Source: Alphaproteobacteria bacterium
GTDB taxonomy: Bacteria > Pseudomonadota > Alphaproteobacteria > CAAGCB01 > CAG-977
Direction of reading: 5' to 3'
NCBI GenBank assembly: GCA_900768875.1
Contig: CAAGEP010000003.1
Location: 186,001 to 250,000 of the forward strand
DNA length: 64,000 nucleotides
How positions within the stretch are numbered: position 1 is the stretch's first letter; each line of letters starts with the position of its first letter. The notes below the pieces were generated by a model. It was given only the letters and a program-made list of their open reading frames with translations. It was not told the origin of the DNA and did no database searches. Shown piece by piece: positions 13,672-21,574 of the stretch. The translations under genes and the position numbers were made by a program.

Positions 13672-14427
13672 TTAGTGCTTGTGTTCGGATTTGGGCGGAA
13701 CATAGTTCGGATCGGTCAGTTTTTTGACGGCTTCCGCGACATCCTGCATTCCGGGAAGACCGACCAGCATTTCCGTTTTTTTGCCAAAGCGGATAAGCAG
13801 AGTCGGCGTGGCTTGGATTTTATACTGCATGGCGTTCAAATTGCGGATTCGCATCAGCTCTTTGTTCGCTTTTTCATCCGCGATGCAGGCTTTCATCTTG
13901 GCTTCGCTCATGCCCGCCAGTTTGGCGTAAGGGGCTAACGCTTCGTTCAAATCGGGAGCGACCGCCCATTGCATCTGATGCGCGAACAGCGTGTCGATAA
14001 AGGGCAGGTATTCGTCTTTGGGCAGGCAGTGCGCGACCAAAGATCCCGCCATGGCGCGCGGTTCCAACGGGAAGTCCATAAAGATGATTTGCGCGCGGTT
14101 GGTGTCGGCGTATTCCGCTTTCAGCATAGGCATCAGATTCAAGTGCATATTCGTGCAGTGCGGGCAGGTCAGCGATGTGAACACCAGCATTTTCAGCGGA
14201 GCGTCGGGCGCGCCGATGCTTTGTTCCGAAAAATCGAACGTCGGAGCGTTTGGGTCGACGGGCTGTCGGGCGGCTTCCGCCGATTCGGTGACGGCTTCGG
14301 TTTGAACGGGTTTTTTGATGAAAAACGATTTGATTTTTGCGATAAAGCCCGCGTCCTGCGCGTAAGCCGGCGTTCCCGCCAGAGTCAGCAAGACGCCGAT
14401 GAGAAAGGATTTGCCAAAGGTTTTCAT
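13672..14427 (-). CDS. Exported DsbA-like thiol:disulfide oxidoreductase (251 aa)
   Basis: Signal peptide MKTFGKSFLIGVLLTLAGTPAYA with cleavage before QD. A linker rich in Ala/Glu/Thr precedes the thioredoxin fold with the active site CPHC at 88-91 (TSLTCPHCTNMH) and the cis-proline in IQATPTLLIRFG. This is the pattern of the DsbA/DsbG-like (Thioredoxin_4) proteins of Alphaproteobacteria that oxidise or isomerise periplasmic disulfides. Length is at the upper end because of the linker. It is transcribed away from tgt after a 66-base gap and has a His-rich tail (SEHKH). Confidence 0.88.
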   Translation of the reverse strand: MKTFGKSFLIGVLLTLAGTPAYAQDAGFIAKIKSFFIKKPVQTEAVTESAEAARQPVDPNAPTFDFSEQSIGAPDAPLKMLVFTSLTCPHCTNMHLNLMPMLKAEYADTNRAQIIFMDFPLEPRAMAGSLVAHCLPKDEYLPFIDTLFAHQMQWAVAPDLNEALAPYAKLAGMSEAKMKACIADEKANKELMRIRNLNAMQYKIQATPTLLIRFGKKTEMLVGLPGMQDVAEAVKKLTDPNYVPPKSEHKH

Positions 14428-14493
14428 GGGTGAGTGTCCTTTAAAAAATGAATTTTAACCCTTTTTATAACAGATTTAAGCTGTGGTAAACCG

Positions 14494-14985
14494 TTATTTT
14501 TTATCGGGCAGGGAAATGCCGAGTTCGATTAAAGCTTGCTGCAAAGCGTTATCGTCGATGTTTGCTGTCAACGCTTCCGCCGTTTGCTGCTTTTGCGCGT
14601 CGGGTTTCGGCCGCTTCGGTTTCGGCGCGGGCGGCGGGGGCGCGCCTTGCACAATACGGAGTTCTGCAATCGCCGAATAACCGAAAAAGGTGTTGATTCG
14701 CGACAGAATTTCGGAAGATTGCGCGGAAAATGCCATGGCGAACGCACCCGACACGGCCTTGACGTTAAGGACGGCATCTTGCTTTTTGCCCGTCGGGAAG
14801 CGTATCGAAGCCGGAAAAACGCCTTGCGCCAGAGCGGAGCCGAGAATGTCCTCCCAATGCGCGGTCAAATCGGCTTGGATAAAGCCGCGGTTGCCCAAAA
14901 TCGGGGCGATGATTTTACGCACGTCCGATCCGAACAATGCCGGTCCGTTGCGGCGGCGATGTTCGGTTATCGGAAGCTTTGTCAT
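14494..14985 (-). CDS. DUF721/DciA-like protein (163 aa)
   Basis: The start MTKLPITEHRRR at 14985 overlaps the tgt stop by 4 bases; the longer frame extends into tgt. The DUF721 core is residues 25-105: IIAPILGNRGFIQADLTAHWEDILG, then the strand LNVKAV and FAMAFSAQSSEILSRINTFFGYSAI. Members related to DciA load the replicative helicase DnaB. A proline-rich linker (PPPPAPKPKRPKP) leads to a short C-terminal helix. The family assignment is good, but the exact role in this host is inference. Confidence 0.8.
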   Translation of the reverse strand: MTKLPITEHRRRNGPALFGSDVRKIIAPILGNRGFIQADLTAHWEDILGSALAQGVFPASIRFPTGKKQDAVLNVKAVSGAFAMAFSAQSSEILSRINTFFGYSAIAELRIVQGAPPPPAPKPKRPKPDAQKQQTAEALTANIDDNALQQALIELGISLPDKK

Positions 14986-16073
14986 GAAAAATCGCCTTTT
15001 GCGAATTCTTCCAGTCTGTCTTCTCGAATCGCTTGGCGGATGCCGCGCATCAAGTCCTGATAATAAGTCAGGTTGTGCCATGTCAAAAGCATGGCGCCCA
15101 AAATTTCATGTGCACGGAACAAATGGTGGATGTACGCGCGGCTGTAGTTGCGGCAGGCGGGACAGCGGCACTGCGAATCAATCGGATTTTCGTCGTCGAT
15201 ATGGCACGCGTTGCGCATATTCAAAACGCCGTTGCGGGTAAACGCTTGCGCCGTTCTGCCCGATCGGCTGGGCATAACGCAATCGAACATGTCGACCCCG
15301 CGCAAAACCGCGCCGACGATGTCCGACGGTCTGCCGACTCCCATTAAATAACGGGGCTTGTCGTCGGGAAGGTGCGGCGTGGTGAACGAAATCGTGTCAA
15401 ACATCAATTCCTGTCCTTCGCCGACCGCCAAGCCGCCCAAAGCATAGCCGTCAAAGCCGATGTCGGTCAGCGAATCGCACGATTCAAGGCGCAAATCTTC
15501 GTGAACGCCGCCCTGCACAATGCCGAAAATGCCGTAGCCGTCGCGGTCGACGAACGCGTCGCGCGACCGTTTCGCCCAGCGCATTGAGCGGCGGGTCGAA
15601 TCGGCGACGTACTTTTTATCCGCGGGATACGGCGGACATTCGTCAAAGCACATCGTGATGTTGCTGTCCAATTTGTACTGGATGCCGATTGAAATTTCGG
15701 GGGAAAGCCGATGCAGACTGCCGTCCAGATGCGAACGGAAATCGACGCCGTCTTCGGTGATTTTGCGCAGTTTGGACAGCGACATGACTTGGAAGCCGCC
15801 CGAGTCGGTCAGAATCGGCTTGTTCCAATTCATAAACTTATGCAGACCGCCCAAGCGTTGGACTCTGTCCGCGCCGGGACGCAGCATCAGATGATAGGTG
15901 TTGCCCAACAGAATTTGCGCGCCCGTTTCGGCGACCGATTCGGGCATCATCGCTTTGACCGTGCCGACCGTGCCGACCGGCATGAACGCGGGCGTTTCAA
16001 TAACGCCGTGTGCCGTGTAAAGCTTTCCCAGACGCGACCGTCCGACGGTCTTTTCAACCTCAAATTTCAGCAT
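14982..16073 (-). CDS. tgt: Queuine/preQ1 tRNA-guanine transglycosylase (363 aa)
   Basis: It exchanges guanine-34 of GUN anticodons for preQ1 in tRNA. Visible features: the TIM-barrel start AHGVIETPAFMPVGTVGTVK, LTDSGGFQVMSL with the catalytic Asp, VDMFDCVMPSR with the nucleophile Asp, and the zinc site CRCPAC with a following His (YIHHLFRAHE). Full length for the bacterial enzyme. It is the last core gene before the phage-like cassette and is transcribed away from it, so the cassette is inserted just upstream of tgt, in or beyond its promoter region. Confidence 0.97.
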   Translation of the reverse strand: MLKFEVEKTVGRSRLGKLYTAHGVIETPAFMPVGTVGTVKAMMPESVAETGAQILLGNTYHLMLRPGADRVQRLGGLHKFMNWNKPILTDSGGFQVMSLSKLRKITEDGVDFRSHLDGSLHRLSPEISIGIQYKLDSNITMCFDECPPYPADKKYVADSTRRSMRWAKRSRDAFVDRDGYGIFGIVQGGVHEDLRLESCDSLTDIGFDGYALGGLAVGEGQELMFDTISFTTPHLPDDKPRYLMGVGRPSDIVGAVLRGVDMFDCVMPSRSGRTAQAFTRNGVLNMRNACHIDDENPIDSQCRCPACRNYSRAYIHHLFRAHEILGAMLLTWHNLTYYQDLMRGIRQAIREDRLEEFAKGDFS

Positions 16074-16151
16074 AAGCAGCTCCTTTTTCGCTCGGTTAAG
16101 GCGATTAAAGCTTTTATCGGAAAAAAGTCAAGGGTTTTAGCGTTATTTTGC

Positions 16152-16180
16152 TGGACATTGTTTTTGTGGAATTGTACAAT
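16152..16180 (+). promoter_or_regulatory. Promoter at the start of the phage-like cassette
   Basis: TGGACA (16152-16157), 17 bases, TACAAT (16175-16180), 44 bases before the first gene of the cassette. Confidence 0.55.
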
Positions 16181-16223
16181 CGTTATCAGAAATAAACAAA
16201 ATTTTCGACAAAAGGGCAGAAAA

Positions 16224-17240
16224 ATGGAATATCCTATTATCAAAGCCGAAAACGAAGAAGAAGCATCCCGCATCAAAGCCGTTATGGACGAACTGGCGAA
16301 AAGCAAAATCGGCAAGCAACTGATTGAAGATGCCATTGAACACAAAACAACGGTTGCTTTTGACGGGGCAATGCGCGCTTACGGCTCGTACGACGAAGTG
16401 AAAAACCATTTGCGTTTGAACCCGACCAGTTCCCACGACCGCTTAATCGGGACGGCGGCACACGAATTGCGTCATGCTCAACAGTTCCAAAAAGGCATTT
16501 TGCTGGACGCTTTGTTGGATACGCCGAAAACTTATATCCAGAACCAAGCCGCCATTGAAGCCGACGCGTCGGCGACGTCGTGCGCCGCGTGCTACGAACT
16601 GGCTTTGCAGGGTAACGACAAACCGTTGGAAAGCCTGCGCGAAAAGGATCCTCATTTCGTCAATCCGTTCCAAAACGCAGCAGTCAACGGCGGGTTGGAA
16701 AATGGCGAAGCGTACAAAGCCGCTTTCAAAGGCTGGTTTACCGATTACTGCACCCGCGACAGCTATGACTGCCTGTATATAAAAATGGTGCGTCAACGTA
16801 AAAGCAACTGTACGCGCGAGGAGGAAAATCAAGCTTTTATGCGCGAAGTGCCCGTAAACGACGTGGTGCAGAAAGTTTGCACCTGCAACGGTAAACCGTA
16901 TTTGTCCGAAAAGGAAACGCAGGAATTTTTCAGCACGGACGATGCCAAAACGGTTTCGTTTGAACGGTTTAACAATATCTATGCCAACTGCTATCGTCCT
17001 TACAAGCTGGACTTTTCCAAACCTCAGGAAGAACAAATGAAAGAAAAGCTGGATTTGGTGATGCGTCCACACTTTAACTATATGCCGAAGCGTGTCATTC
17101 CCGAACCGCTGCCTTTGCCGACGATTGAAAACCGTCAAGCCGCCGCTGCTGAAAAAATCGCGGAAAAGAAAGGAAATTGCGATAAAAAGTCTGCTGTCAA
17201 TCCCGTGTTGCTGAAAGCCAAAGCAGGGCGGGGCAAATAA
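16224..17240 (+). CDS. DUF6782-like putative metallopeptidase (338 aa)
   Basis: The start MEYPIIKAENEEEA is used; a longer frame would run through the tgt promoter. A zincin-like HExxH motif, AAHELRHAQQF, is at about 87-97, with downstream Glu residues (AAIEADASATSCAACYEL) that could supply the third ligand. The order (globular N-domain, HELRH, Cys-rich part, basic Ala-rich tail) matches DUF6782-type proteins often found beside phage head genes; I rely on memory of that family. It may process capsid or scaffold proteins, or act on the host. It has its own promoter and is 120 bases from the next gene. Confidence 0.6.
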   Translation: MEYPIIKAENEEEASRIKAVMDELAKSKIGKQLIEDAIEHKTTVAFDGAMRAYGSYDEVKNHLRLNPTSSHDRLIGTAAHELRHAQQFQKGILLDALLDTPKTYIQNQAAIEADASATSCAACYELALQGNDKPLESLREKDPHFVNPFQNAAVNGGLENGEAYKAAFKGWFTDYCTRDSYDCLYIKMVRQRKSNCTREEENQAFMREVPVNDVVQKVCTCNGKPYLSEKETQEFFSTDDAKTVSFERFNNIYANCYRPYKLDFSKPQEEQMKEKLDLVMRPHFNYMPKRVIPEPLPLPTIENRQAAAAEKIAEKKGNCDKKSAVNPVLLKAKAGRGK

Positions 17241-17253
17241 TTTGCAACAAAAT

Positions 17254-17293
17254 GTATTGACAATCTGAAAAAAATATCACATATTGTTAATAC
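17254..17293 (+). promoter_or_regulatory. Promoter with an 11-bp inverted repeat before the head genes
   Basis: TTGACA (17257-17262) with CATATT (17280-17285) at 17 bases. GTATTGACAAT (17254-17264) and ATTGTTAATAC (17283-17293) are inverted copies at 10 of 11 positions and frame the promoter, as expected for an operator that covers the -35 and -10 boxes. Confidence 0.5.
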
Positions 17294-17312
17294 AATGCGC
17301 TAAATGCGTATG

Positions 17313-17344
17313 AAGACGTCTGTTTTTACAGGCGTCTTTTTTTT
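17313..17344 (+). terminator. Terminator/attenuator between promoter and head genes
   Basis: AAGACGTCTG pairs with CAGGCGTCTT (one G-T pair) and is followed by a run of Ts. It lies downstream of the promoter at 17257 and only 17 bases before the next start codon, so it probably controls read-through into the head operon. Confidence 0.7.
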
Positions 17345-17360
17345 ATCCAAGGAGGAAAAA

Positions 17361-17684
17361 ATGAAGCTGAAAAAAATTGCAAGCAAGATGTTTAAACATA
17401 TGGTCAATCCCGCGTTGATTTTCGGAATAACGCCGGGGTTTGCGACCGCAAGCGTTCGCGGCTACAACGATGCGAAAAAGGAAAGAAATCAAATCCGGCA
17501 GGAAAAACAGCAGGCGGCAGAACAGGTTGTCGAACAGGAGGCTGCTGCGGAAAAAAATGATTTTCTGAATCAGCTGGACGAAAAACGCCGCCGCGGCAGA
17601 AAATCCAATGTTGTTTTTGCGGGGCTGTTGGGCGGAAACAGTTCTGTCGGTTTGGGCGGACGCAAAAGCTTGCTGGGGTTGTAA
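17361..17684 (+). CDS. Small phage protein preceding the portal (107 aa)
   Basis: The ATG at 17361 follows AAGGAGG. The basic N-terminus (MKLKKIASKMFKHM) leads to a short hydrophobic patch (PALIFGITPGFATASV), a charged helix (KERNQIRQEKQQAAEQVVEQEAAAE), and a Gly-rich tail (VVFAGLLGGNSSVGLGG) ending KSLLGL. A comparable tail, ending in LLG, occurs in short proteins encoded next to the portal gene in T7-like and related podophages. Their role is not established; assembly or virion association is a guess. It is adjacent to the portal gene (1 base apart). Confidence 0.55.
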   Translation: MKLKKIASKMFKHMVNPALIFGITPGFATASVRGYNDAKKERNQIRQEKQQAAEQVVEQEAAAEKNDFLNQLDEKRRRGRKSNVVFAGLLGGNSSVGLGGRKSLLGL

Positions 17685-17685
17685 A

Positions 17686-19173
17686 ATGACGGATGTTGTT
17701 TCTTTGGCAAGGCAGGTGATTGACAAAGTCGCCGCTTTGAAAAGCAATCGTCTGAACTTTGAAAAATCGTGGCAGGAAATTTCCGAACTGGTCTTGCCGC
17801 GAAAAGCCGATTTTACGGCAATGCGGACTGCCGGCGCGCCGCGAACGCGCAAGCTGTTTGAAACGACGGCGGTCAATGCGGCGGAAATGTTGGCGGCCGG
17901 ACTGCACGGATTGATGACTAACCCCGCGGGAAAGTGGTTTGCTTTGCAAACGGCGGAAACGTCAGACAGTAAACCCGTTCGACAATGGCTGGAACGTGCC
18001 GAACAGGTCATCGCCGACGAAATCGCAAGACCGGCGGCGGCTTTCGCGACCAATATCCACGAAGTTTATTTGGATTTGGCGGTGTTGGGAACGGCGGGGC
18101 TGTACGTCGGCTGGAATGAAGACAAGGATTGCCTGTTGTTCCAGTCTCGTTTTTTGGGCGAACTGTTTATTGCCGAAAACGCGGCGGGACAAGTGGACGA
18201 AGTGTACCGCGTGTTCCGTTTGCCCGTATCGAAAATCGTCAAAACTTGGGGAGAAGATGTCTTGCCCGAACGTCTGCGTTTTTTGGTGCGGCAGGGAAAG
18301 GACGAGGATTGTGAAATCATTCATGCCGTAGTTCCCAATCCTTTGTATGAAAAAGACTCTGTTTTCCAAAAGCCGATGATGTCGGCGTATGTGCTGACAG
18401 ACACGCAAACGGTGCTGTTTTCGGGCGGTTTTGACGAGATGCCGCTGTTCGTTGTGCGCTGGAGCAAGGCAAGCGGCGAAGTGTACGGGCGTTCTCCCGC
18501 TTTTTCCGCTTTGCCCGATATTAAAATGCTGCAGGAAATGATGCGCGAAACTCTGATAGCGGCTCAGCTGGCGAACCGTCCGCCCGTTTTGGTGCGCGAC
18601 GACGATCAGTTTTCACCGCTTGCGACCGTTCCGGGCGGGGTCATCCGCTATAACGGAGAGCCGCCGAAGCCGTTTTCATCGGGGGCGAATTCGGGTATCG
18701 GACTGGATATGATGAACGAAATCCGCGCCCGACTGCGTACCGCTTTTTACAACGACGTTTTGGTCACAACCAAGGACGCGGCGATGACCGCGACCGAAGT
18801 TCTGCACAGAAACGAAGAAAAAATGCGCCTGCTGGGTCCCGTGTTCGGGCGGATTCAAACCGAATTGCTGGGGCCGATGATGGAACGCGTGTTCGGTTTG
18901 CTGATTCGGCATGGGAAACTGCCGCCTTTGCCCGACGCTTTGCACGGCAAAACGCCCGCCGTGTCATACTTGTCGCCCTTGACGCTGGCGCAAAGACAGG
19001 TCGAAGCGCAGGCGATGATTCAAACGTTGGAACTGGCGGAGGGATTTTTAAGGCTTCAGCCCGATGCCGCCGCCGTGTTCGATGTTCCGAAAACCGTACG
19101 GAAAATCGCCGCGATGTACGGTGTTTCCGATGATTTGATTCAAACAAGGCAAAAGGAAAACGCCGATGTTTGA
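17686..19173 (+). CDS. Podovirus head-to-tail connecting protein / portal (495 aa)
   Basis: The sequence follows the T7 gp8/Bordetella phage-type Head-tail_con family: N-terminal LNFEKSWQEISELVLPRKADF, FETTAVNAAEMLAAGLHGLMTNPAGKWF, then YGRSPAFSALPDIKMLQEM, and the C-terminal DAAMTATEVLHRNEEKMRLLGPVFGRIQTELL typical of these portals. The dodecamer forms the DNA channel of the head and is the start point of capsid assembly. Length is normal. It overlaps the next gene by 8 bases. The usual neighbour, the large terminase, is absent. Confidence 0.9.
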   Translation: MTDVVSLARQVIDKVAALKSNRLNFEKSWQEISELVLPRKADFTAMRTAGAPRTRKLFETTAVNAAEMLAAGLHGLMTNPAGKWFALQTAETSDSKPVRQWLERAEQVIADEIARPAAAFATNIHEVYLDLAVLGTAGLYVGWNEDKDCLLFQSRFLGELFIAENAAGQVDEVYRVFRLPVSKIVKTWGEDVLPERLRFLVRQGKDEDCEIIHAVVPNPLYEKDSVFQKPMMSAYVLTDTQTVLFSGGFDEMPLFVVRWSKASGEVYGRSPAFSALPDIKMLQEMMRETLIAAQLANRPPVLVRDDDQFSPLATVPGGVIRYNGEPPKPFSSGANSGIGLDMMNEIRARLRTAFYNDVLVTTKDAAMTATEVLHRNEEKMRLLGPVFGRIQTELLGPMMERVFGLLIRHGKLPPLPDALHGKTPAVSYLSPLTLAQRQVEAQAMIQTLELAEGFLRLQPDAAAVFDVPKTVRKIAAMYGVSDDLIQTRQKENADV

Positions 19174-19438
19174 CAGACGGGACAAAGCCAAAAAAGCCTT
19201 GGAGCTGGTACAGGCTTACAAGGCTGTTTTTTTATCCGAAAACGGACAGGCGGTTTTGGAGGATTTGGCGGTCAAATGCCACATGCTGACCCCCGTAACC
19301 GACGTTTCCGGCGCGGCGACCAGCGCGTTCTATGACGGAAAGCGCGCCGCTTTTCTGGATATTTTAAAGATGACCGCTTGCGATGAAAAGCGGTTGGTTA
19401 CTTTATTGCAACAAGCTGAAAGGAAAAATAATGAGTAA
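19166..19438 (+). CDS. Bbp19-like small phage protein (90 aa)
   Basis: The pattern F(L)SENGQAVLEDLAVKCHMLTPV...FYDGKRAAFLDIL matches the Bbp19-like domain found between portal and scaffold genes in many podophages. It is an all-helical small protein without known enzymatic activity. It overlaps both neighbours (8 bases with the portal, 8 with the scaffold), so all three are likely translated together. Confidence 0.72.
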   Translation: MFDRRDKAKKALELVQAYKAVFLSENGQAVLEDLAVKCHMLTPVTDVSGAATSAFYDGKRAAFLDILKMTACDEKRLVTLLQQAERKNNE

Positions 19439-19964
19439 CGTAAACGAAAACGACTTTATCGATGAAGAAGACAAGGCTGAATTCCACGCTTTGGCGGAAA
19501 ATTTGGGCTTGACCGAACGGCAGGAGGCGGGCGTTTGGGGCTGGATTGAAGATGGCGTGCGCGAATTCGCCGAAGAACTGGACAACGCTTCCGAAACGTA
19601 TGTGCAGGATGCGGAAGCCGATTTGCACCGATTGTTCGGGCGCGATTTTGAACGCAAGCAAAAAGGCGCCGCCGCGCTGGTGCGAAAATACGGCGGCGAC
19701 GGATTCGTCGAATTTTTGAACGAAACGGGGCTTTGCAACTGTCGCGAAATCGTCGCGTTTTTGATGCGGCTTGCCGACGCGGCGGGCGAAGACAGGGGAT
19801 TGGTCGGTGAAAAATCCGCCGTTGTTCCCTCCGCCGAACGGCTGAAAGCGGAAATCGCAGGCTTGACCGCCAATCCCGCCTATATGCAGGCGCAGCATCC
19901 CGATCACGCCAAAACCGTGCAGGCTGTTTACGCTTTGCGCAAGCGTTTGTTCAACGAAGACTGA
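19431..19964 (+). CDS. Putative scaffold protein (177 aa)
   Basis: The start MSNVNENDFIDEED is chosen for the AAAGGAAAA just upstream. The protein is acidic and helical, with a C-terminal motif LKAEIAGLTANPAYMQAQHPDHAKTV like that at the end of podophage scaffold proteins. Position between portal and coat protein supports the call. Scaffolds guide coat polymerisation and leave or are cleaved; the peptidase-like protein at 16224 could be relevant (inference). Confidence 0.68.
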   Translation: MSNVNENDFIDEEDKAEFHALAENLGLTERQEAGVWGWIEDGVREFAEELDNASETYVQDAEADLHRLFGRDFERKQKGAAALVRKYGGDGFVEFLNETGLCNCREIVAFLMRLADAAGEDRGLVGEKSAVVPSAERLKAEIAGLTANPAYMQAQHPDHAKTVQAVYALRKRLFNED

Positions 19965-19990
19965 TTCGGAACAAACGCTTTTTTTTGCAG

Positions 19991-20019
19991 GCTCCGTTTG
20001 AAAACGGGGCTTTTTTTTT
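19991..20019 (+). terminator. Intrinsic terminator-like hairpin before the coat gene
   Basis: GCTCCG(TTT) pairs with (AAA)CGGGGC and is followed by nine Ts. It lies inside the structural operon and may adjust coat versus scaffold transcript levels or protect processed mRNA. Confidence 0.65.
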
Positions 20020-20048
20020 ATCTCTTGAAACAGAAAAGGAAAATTTAA

Positions 20049-20954
20049 ATGAGTACACAGATTACCACTTCTTTCGTTGACCAGTACAGCTCGAACATTC
20101 AGGCTTTGGTGCAGCAGAAAGTATCAAAACTGCGCAATTTGGTCGGATTTGAAAGCGTGCGCGGCAAAGCGGCTTTCATTGATCAGATCGGGCAGGTCGC
20201 CGCTGTCAAAAAGACGACGCGCCACGCCGCGACGCCGCAGTCCGATACGCCCCATAAACGCCGCCGTTTGAGCTTGGACACTTATCATTGGGCGGATTTA
20301 ATCGACAATGACGACAAAGTGCGCATGCTGATTGATCCGACGAACGATTACGCGAACGCCGCCGCTTGGGCGATGGGGCGCGCGATGGATGAAGCGATTG
20401 TCGAAGCCGCTTTGGGGACGGCGTACACGGGCGAAACGGGCGCGACCGAAGTCGCTTTGCCGGCTTCGCAGATTGTCGATGCCGCGTGCGCTTCCAAATT
20501 CACGTTCGACAAACTGCGCGAAGTCAAGCGTCTGTTCGATAAAAACGATGCGCCGTCCGAAGGTCGCTATATCGTTCTGTCCGCTCAGCAGTTGGACGAT
20601 TTGCTGAGCGAAACGAAAGTGACTTCCGCCGATTATGCTGCCGCCAAAGCTTTGGTTCGCGGCGAAATCGAGGAGTTTATGGGCTTTAAGTTCGTTCAGC
20701 TGAACGCAAAAAAAGCCGACGGATCGCTGATTTTGCCTGTGGTCATGTCGACGGGTGACTCTGCCGCCGCCATCGGACGTTCGTGCTTGGCGTTCCAGAG
20801 CGAAGGCGTCAAGCTGGGCATTGGCGAAGACATCATCGGTAAAATCACGGAACGCGACGACAAATGCTTTGCGACGCAGGTCTACTACGAAATGGCAATC
20901 GGCGCGACCCGCATGCAGGAAGAACTGGTCGTTCAAATCAACTGCAAAGAATGA
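20049..20954 (+). CDS. Major coat (capsid) protein (301 aa)
   Basis: Characteristic of the podophage coat family related to P22-type/HK97-fold proteins (Phage_capsid_2 group): FVDQYSSNIQALVQQKVSKLRNLV at the start, then SDTPHKRRRLSLDTYHWADLIDNDDKVRMLIDPTNDYANAAAWAMGRAMDEAI, and the I-domain-like middle. The C-terminus (ATQVYYEMAIGATRMQEELVVQINC) is the typical end of these coats. Length fits the family. It has a strong AAAAGGAAAA start region and is followed by tail genes. Confidence 0.88.
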   Translation: MSTQITTSFVDQYSSNIQALVQQKVSKLRNLVGFESVRGKAAFIDQIGQVAAVKKTTRHAATPQSDTPHKRRRLSLDTYHWADLIDNDDKVRMLIDPTNDYANAAAWAMGRAMDEAIVEAALGTAYTGETGATEVALPASQIVDAACASKFTFDKLREVKRLFDKNDAPSEGRYIVLSAQQLDDLLSETKVTSADYAAAKALVRGEIEEFMGFKFVQLNAKKADGSLILPVVMSTGDSAAAIGRSCLAFQSEGVKLGIGEDIIGKITERDDKCFATQVYYEMAIGATRMQEELVVQINCKE

Positions 20955-21016
20955 CTTTCATCACACGGCGGAGAGAAATCTCCGCCGTTCGTTTTGTTTC
21001 AGAAAAGGAGTTTAAG

Positions 21017-21574
21017 ATGACTTCAATCGTTGCTTTATGCAATCGCGCTTTGTCGAAAATCGGCGACGAACTGGTGATTTTATCGCTGGATGACGGCACA
21101 AAATCCGCTCGTTACTGCAAAGCGTTATATGCCGATACGCGCGATTTCGTGCTGCGGTCGTATCCGTGGCGGTTCGCGCTGAAGCGGTATGCTTTGGCTC
21201 CGCTGAAAGACAAGCCGCTATACGGCTATGAATATCAGTTCGGATTGCCCGCCGATTGTTTGCGTGTTTGGCGGACGGAAGAGGAAGAACCTTATCAGGT
21301 CGAAGGGCAAACCATTTTATATAACAGACCGATGCTGCGCTTTGTCGGCATTACGCGCATTGAAGACGCGACGCTGTTCGATCCGATGTTTGTTGAAGCA
21401 CTGGCTTTGAAGCTGGCGGCGGAGCTTGCCGTTCCTTTGACGGCGTCGGTCGCTTTGAAGGAAGTGCTGAACAAGGAATATCACGCTTTCGTACAGCAGG
21501 CAAAAACCGCGTCCGCCATGGAAGGCGCGCAGGATGCTTACACGCAGCGCGGCTGGCTGGAAGCGAGGTTGTGA
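21017..21574 (+). CDS. Tail tubular protein A, gp11-like (185 aa)
   Basis: The conserved opening IVALCNRALSKIGDELVILSLDDGTKSARYCKALY and the motif FVLRSYPWRFALKRYAL, followed by YGYEYQFGLPADCLRV, identify the T7 gp11/P22 gp4-type adaptor that joins the portal to the tail nozzle. Start at 21017 because of AAAAGGAG upstream. It shares one base with the next gene's start (TGATG). Confidence 0.9.
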   Translation: MTSIVALCNRALSKIGDELVILSLDDGTKSARYCKALYADTRDFVLRSYPWRFALKRYALAPLKDKPLYGYEYQFGLPADCLRVWRTEEEEPYQVEGQTILYNRPMLRFVGITRIEDATLFDPMFVEALALKLAAELAVPLTASVALKEVLNKEYHAFVQQAKTASAMEGAQDAYTQRGWLEARL

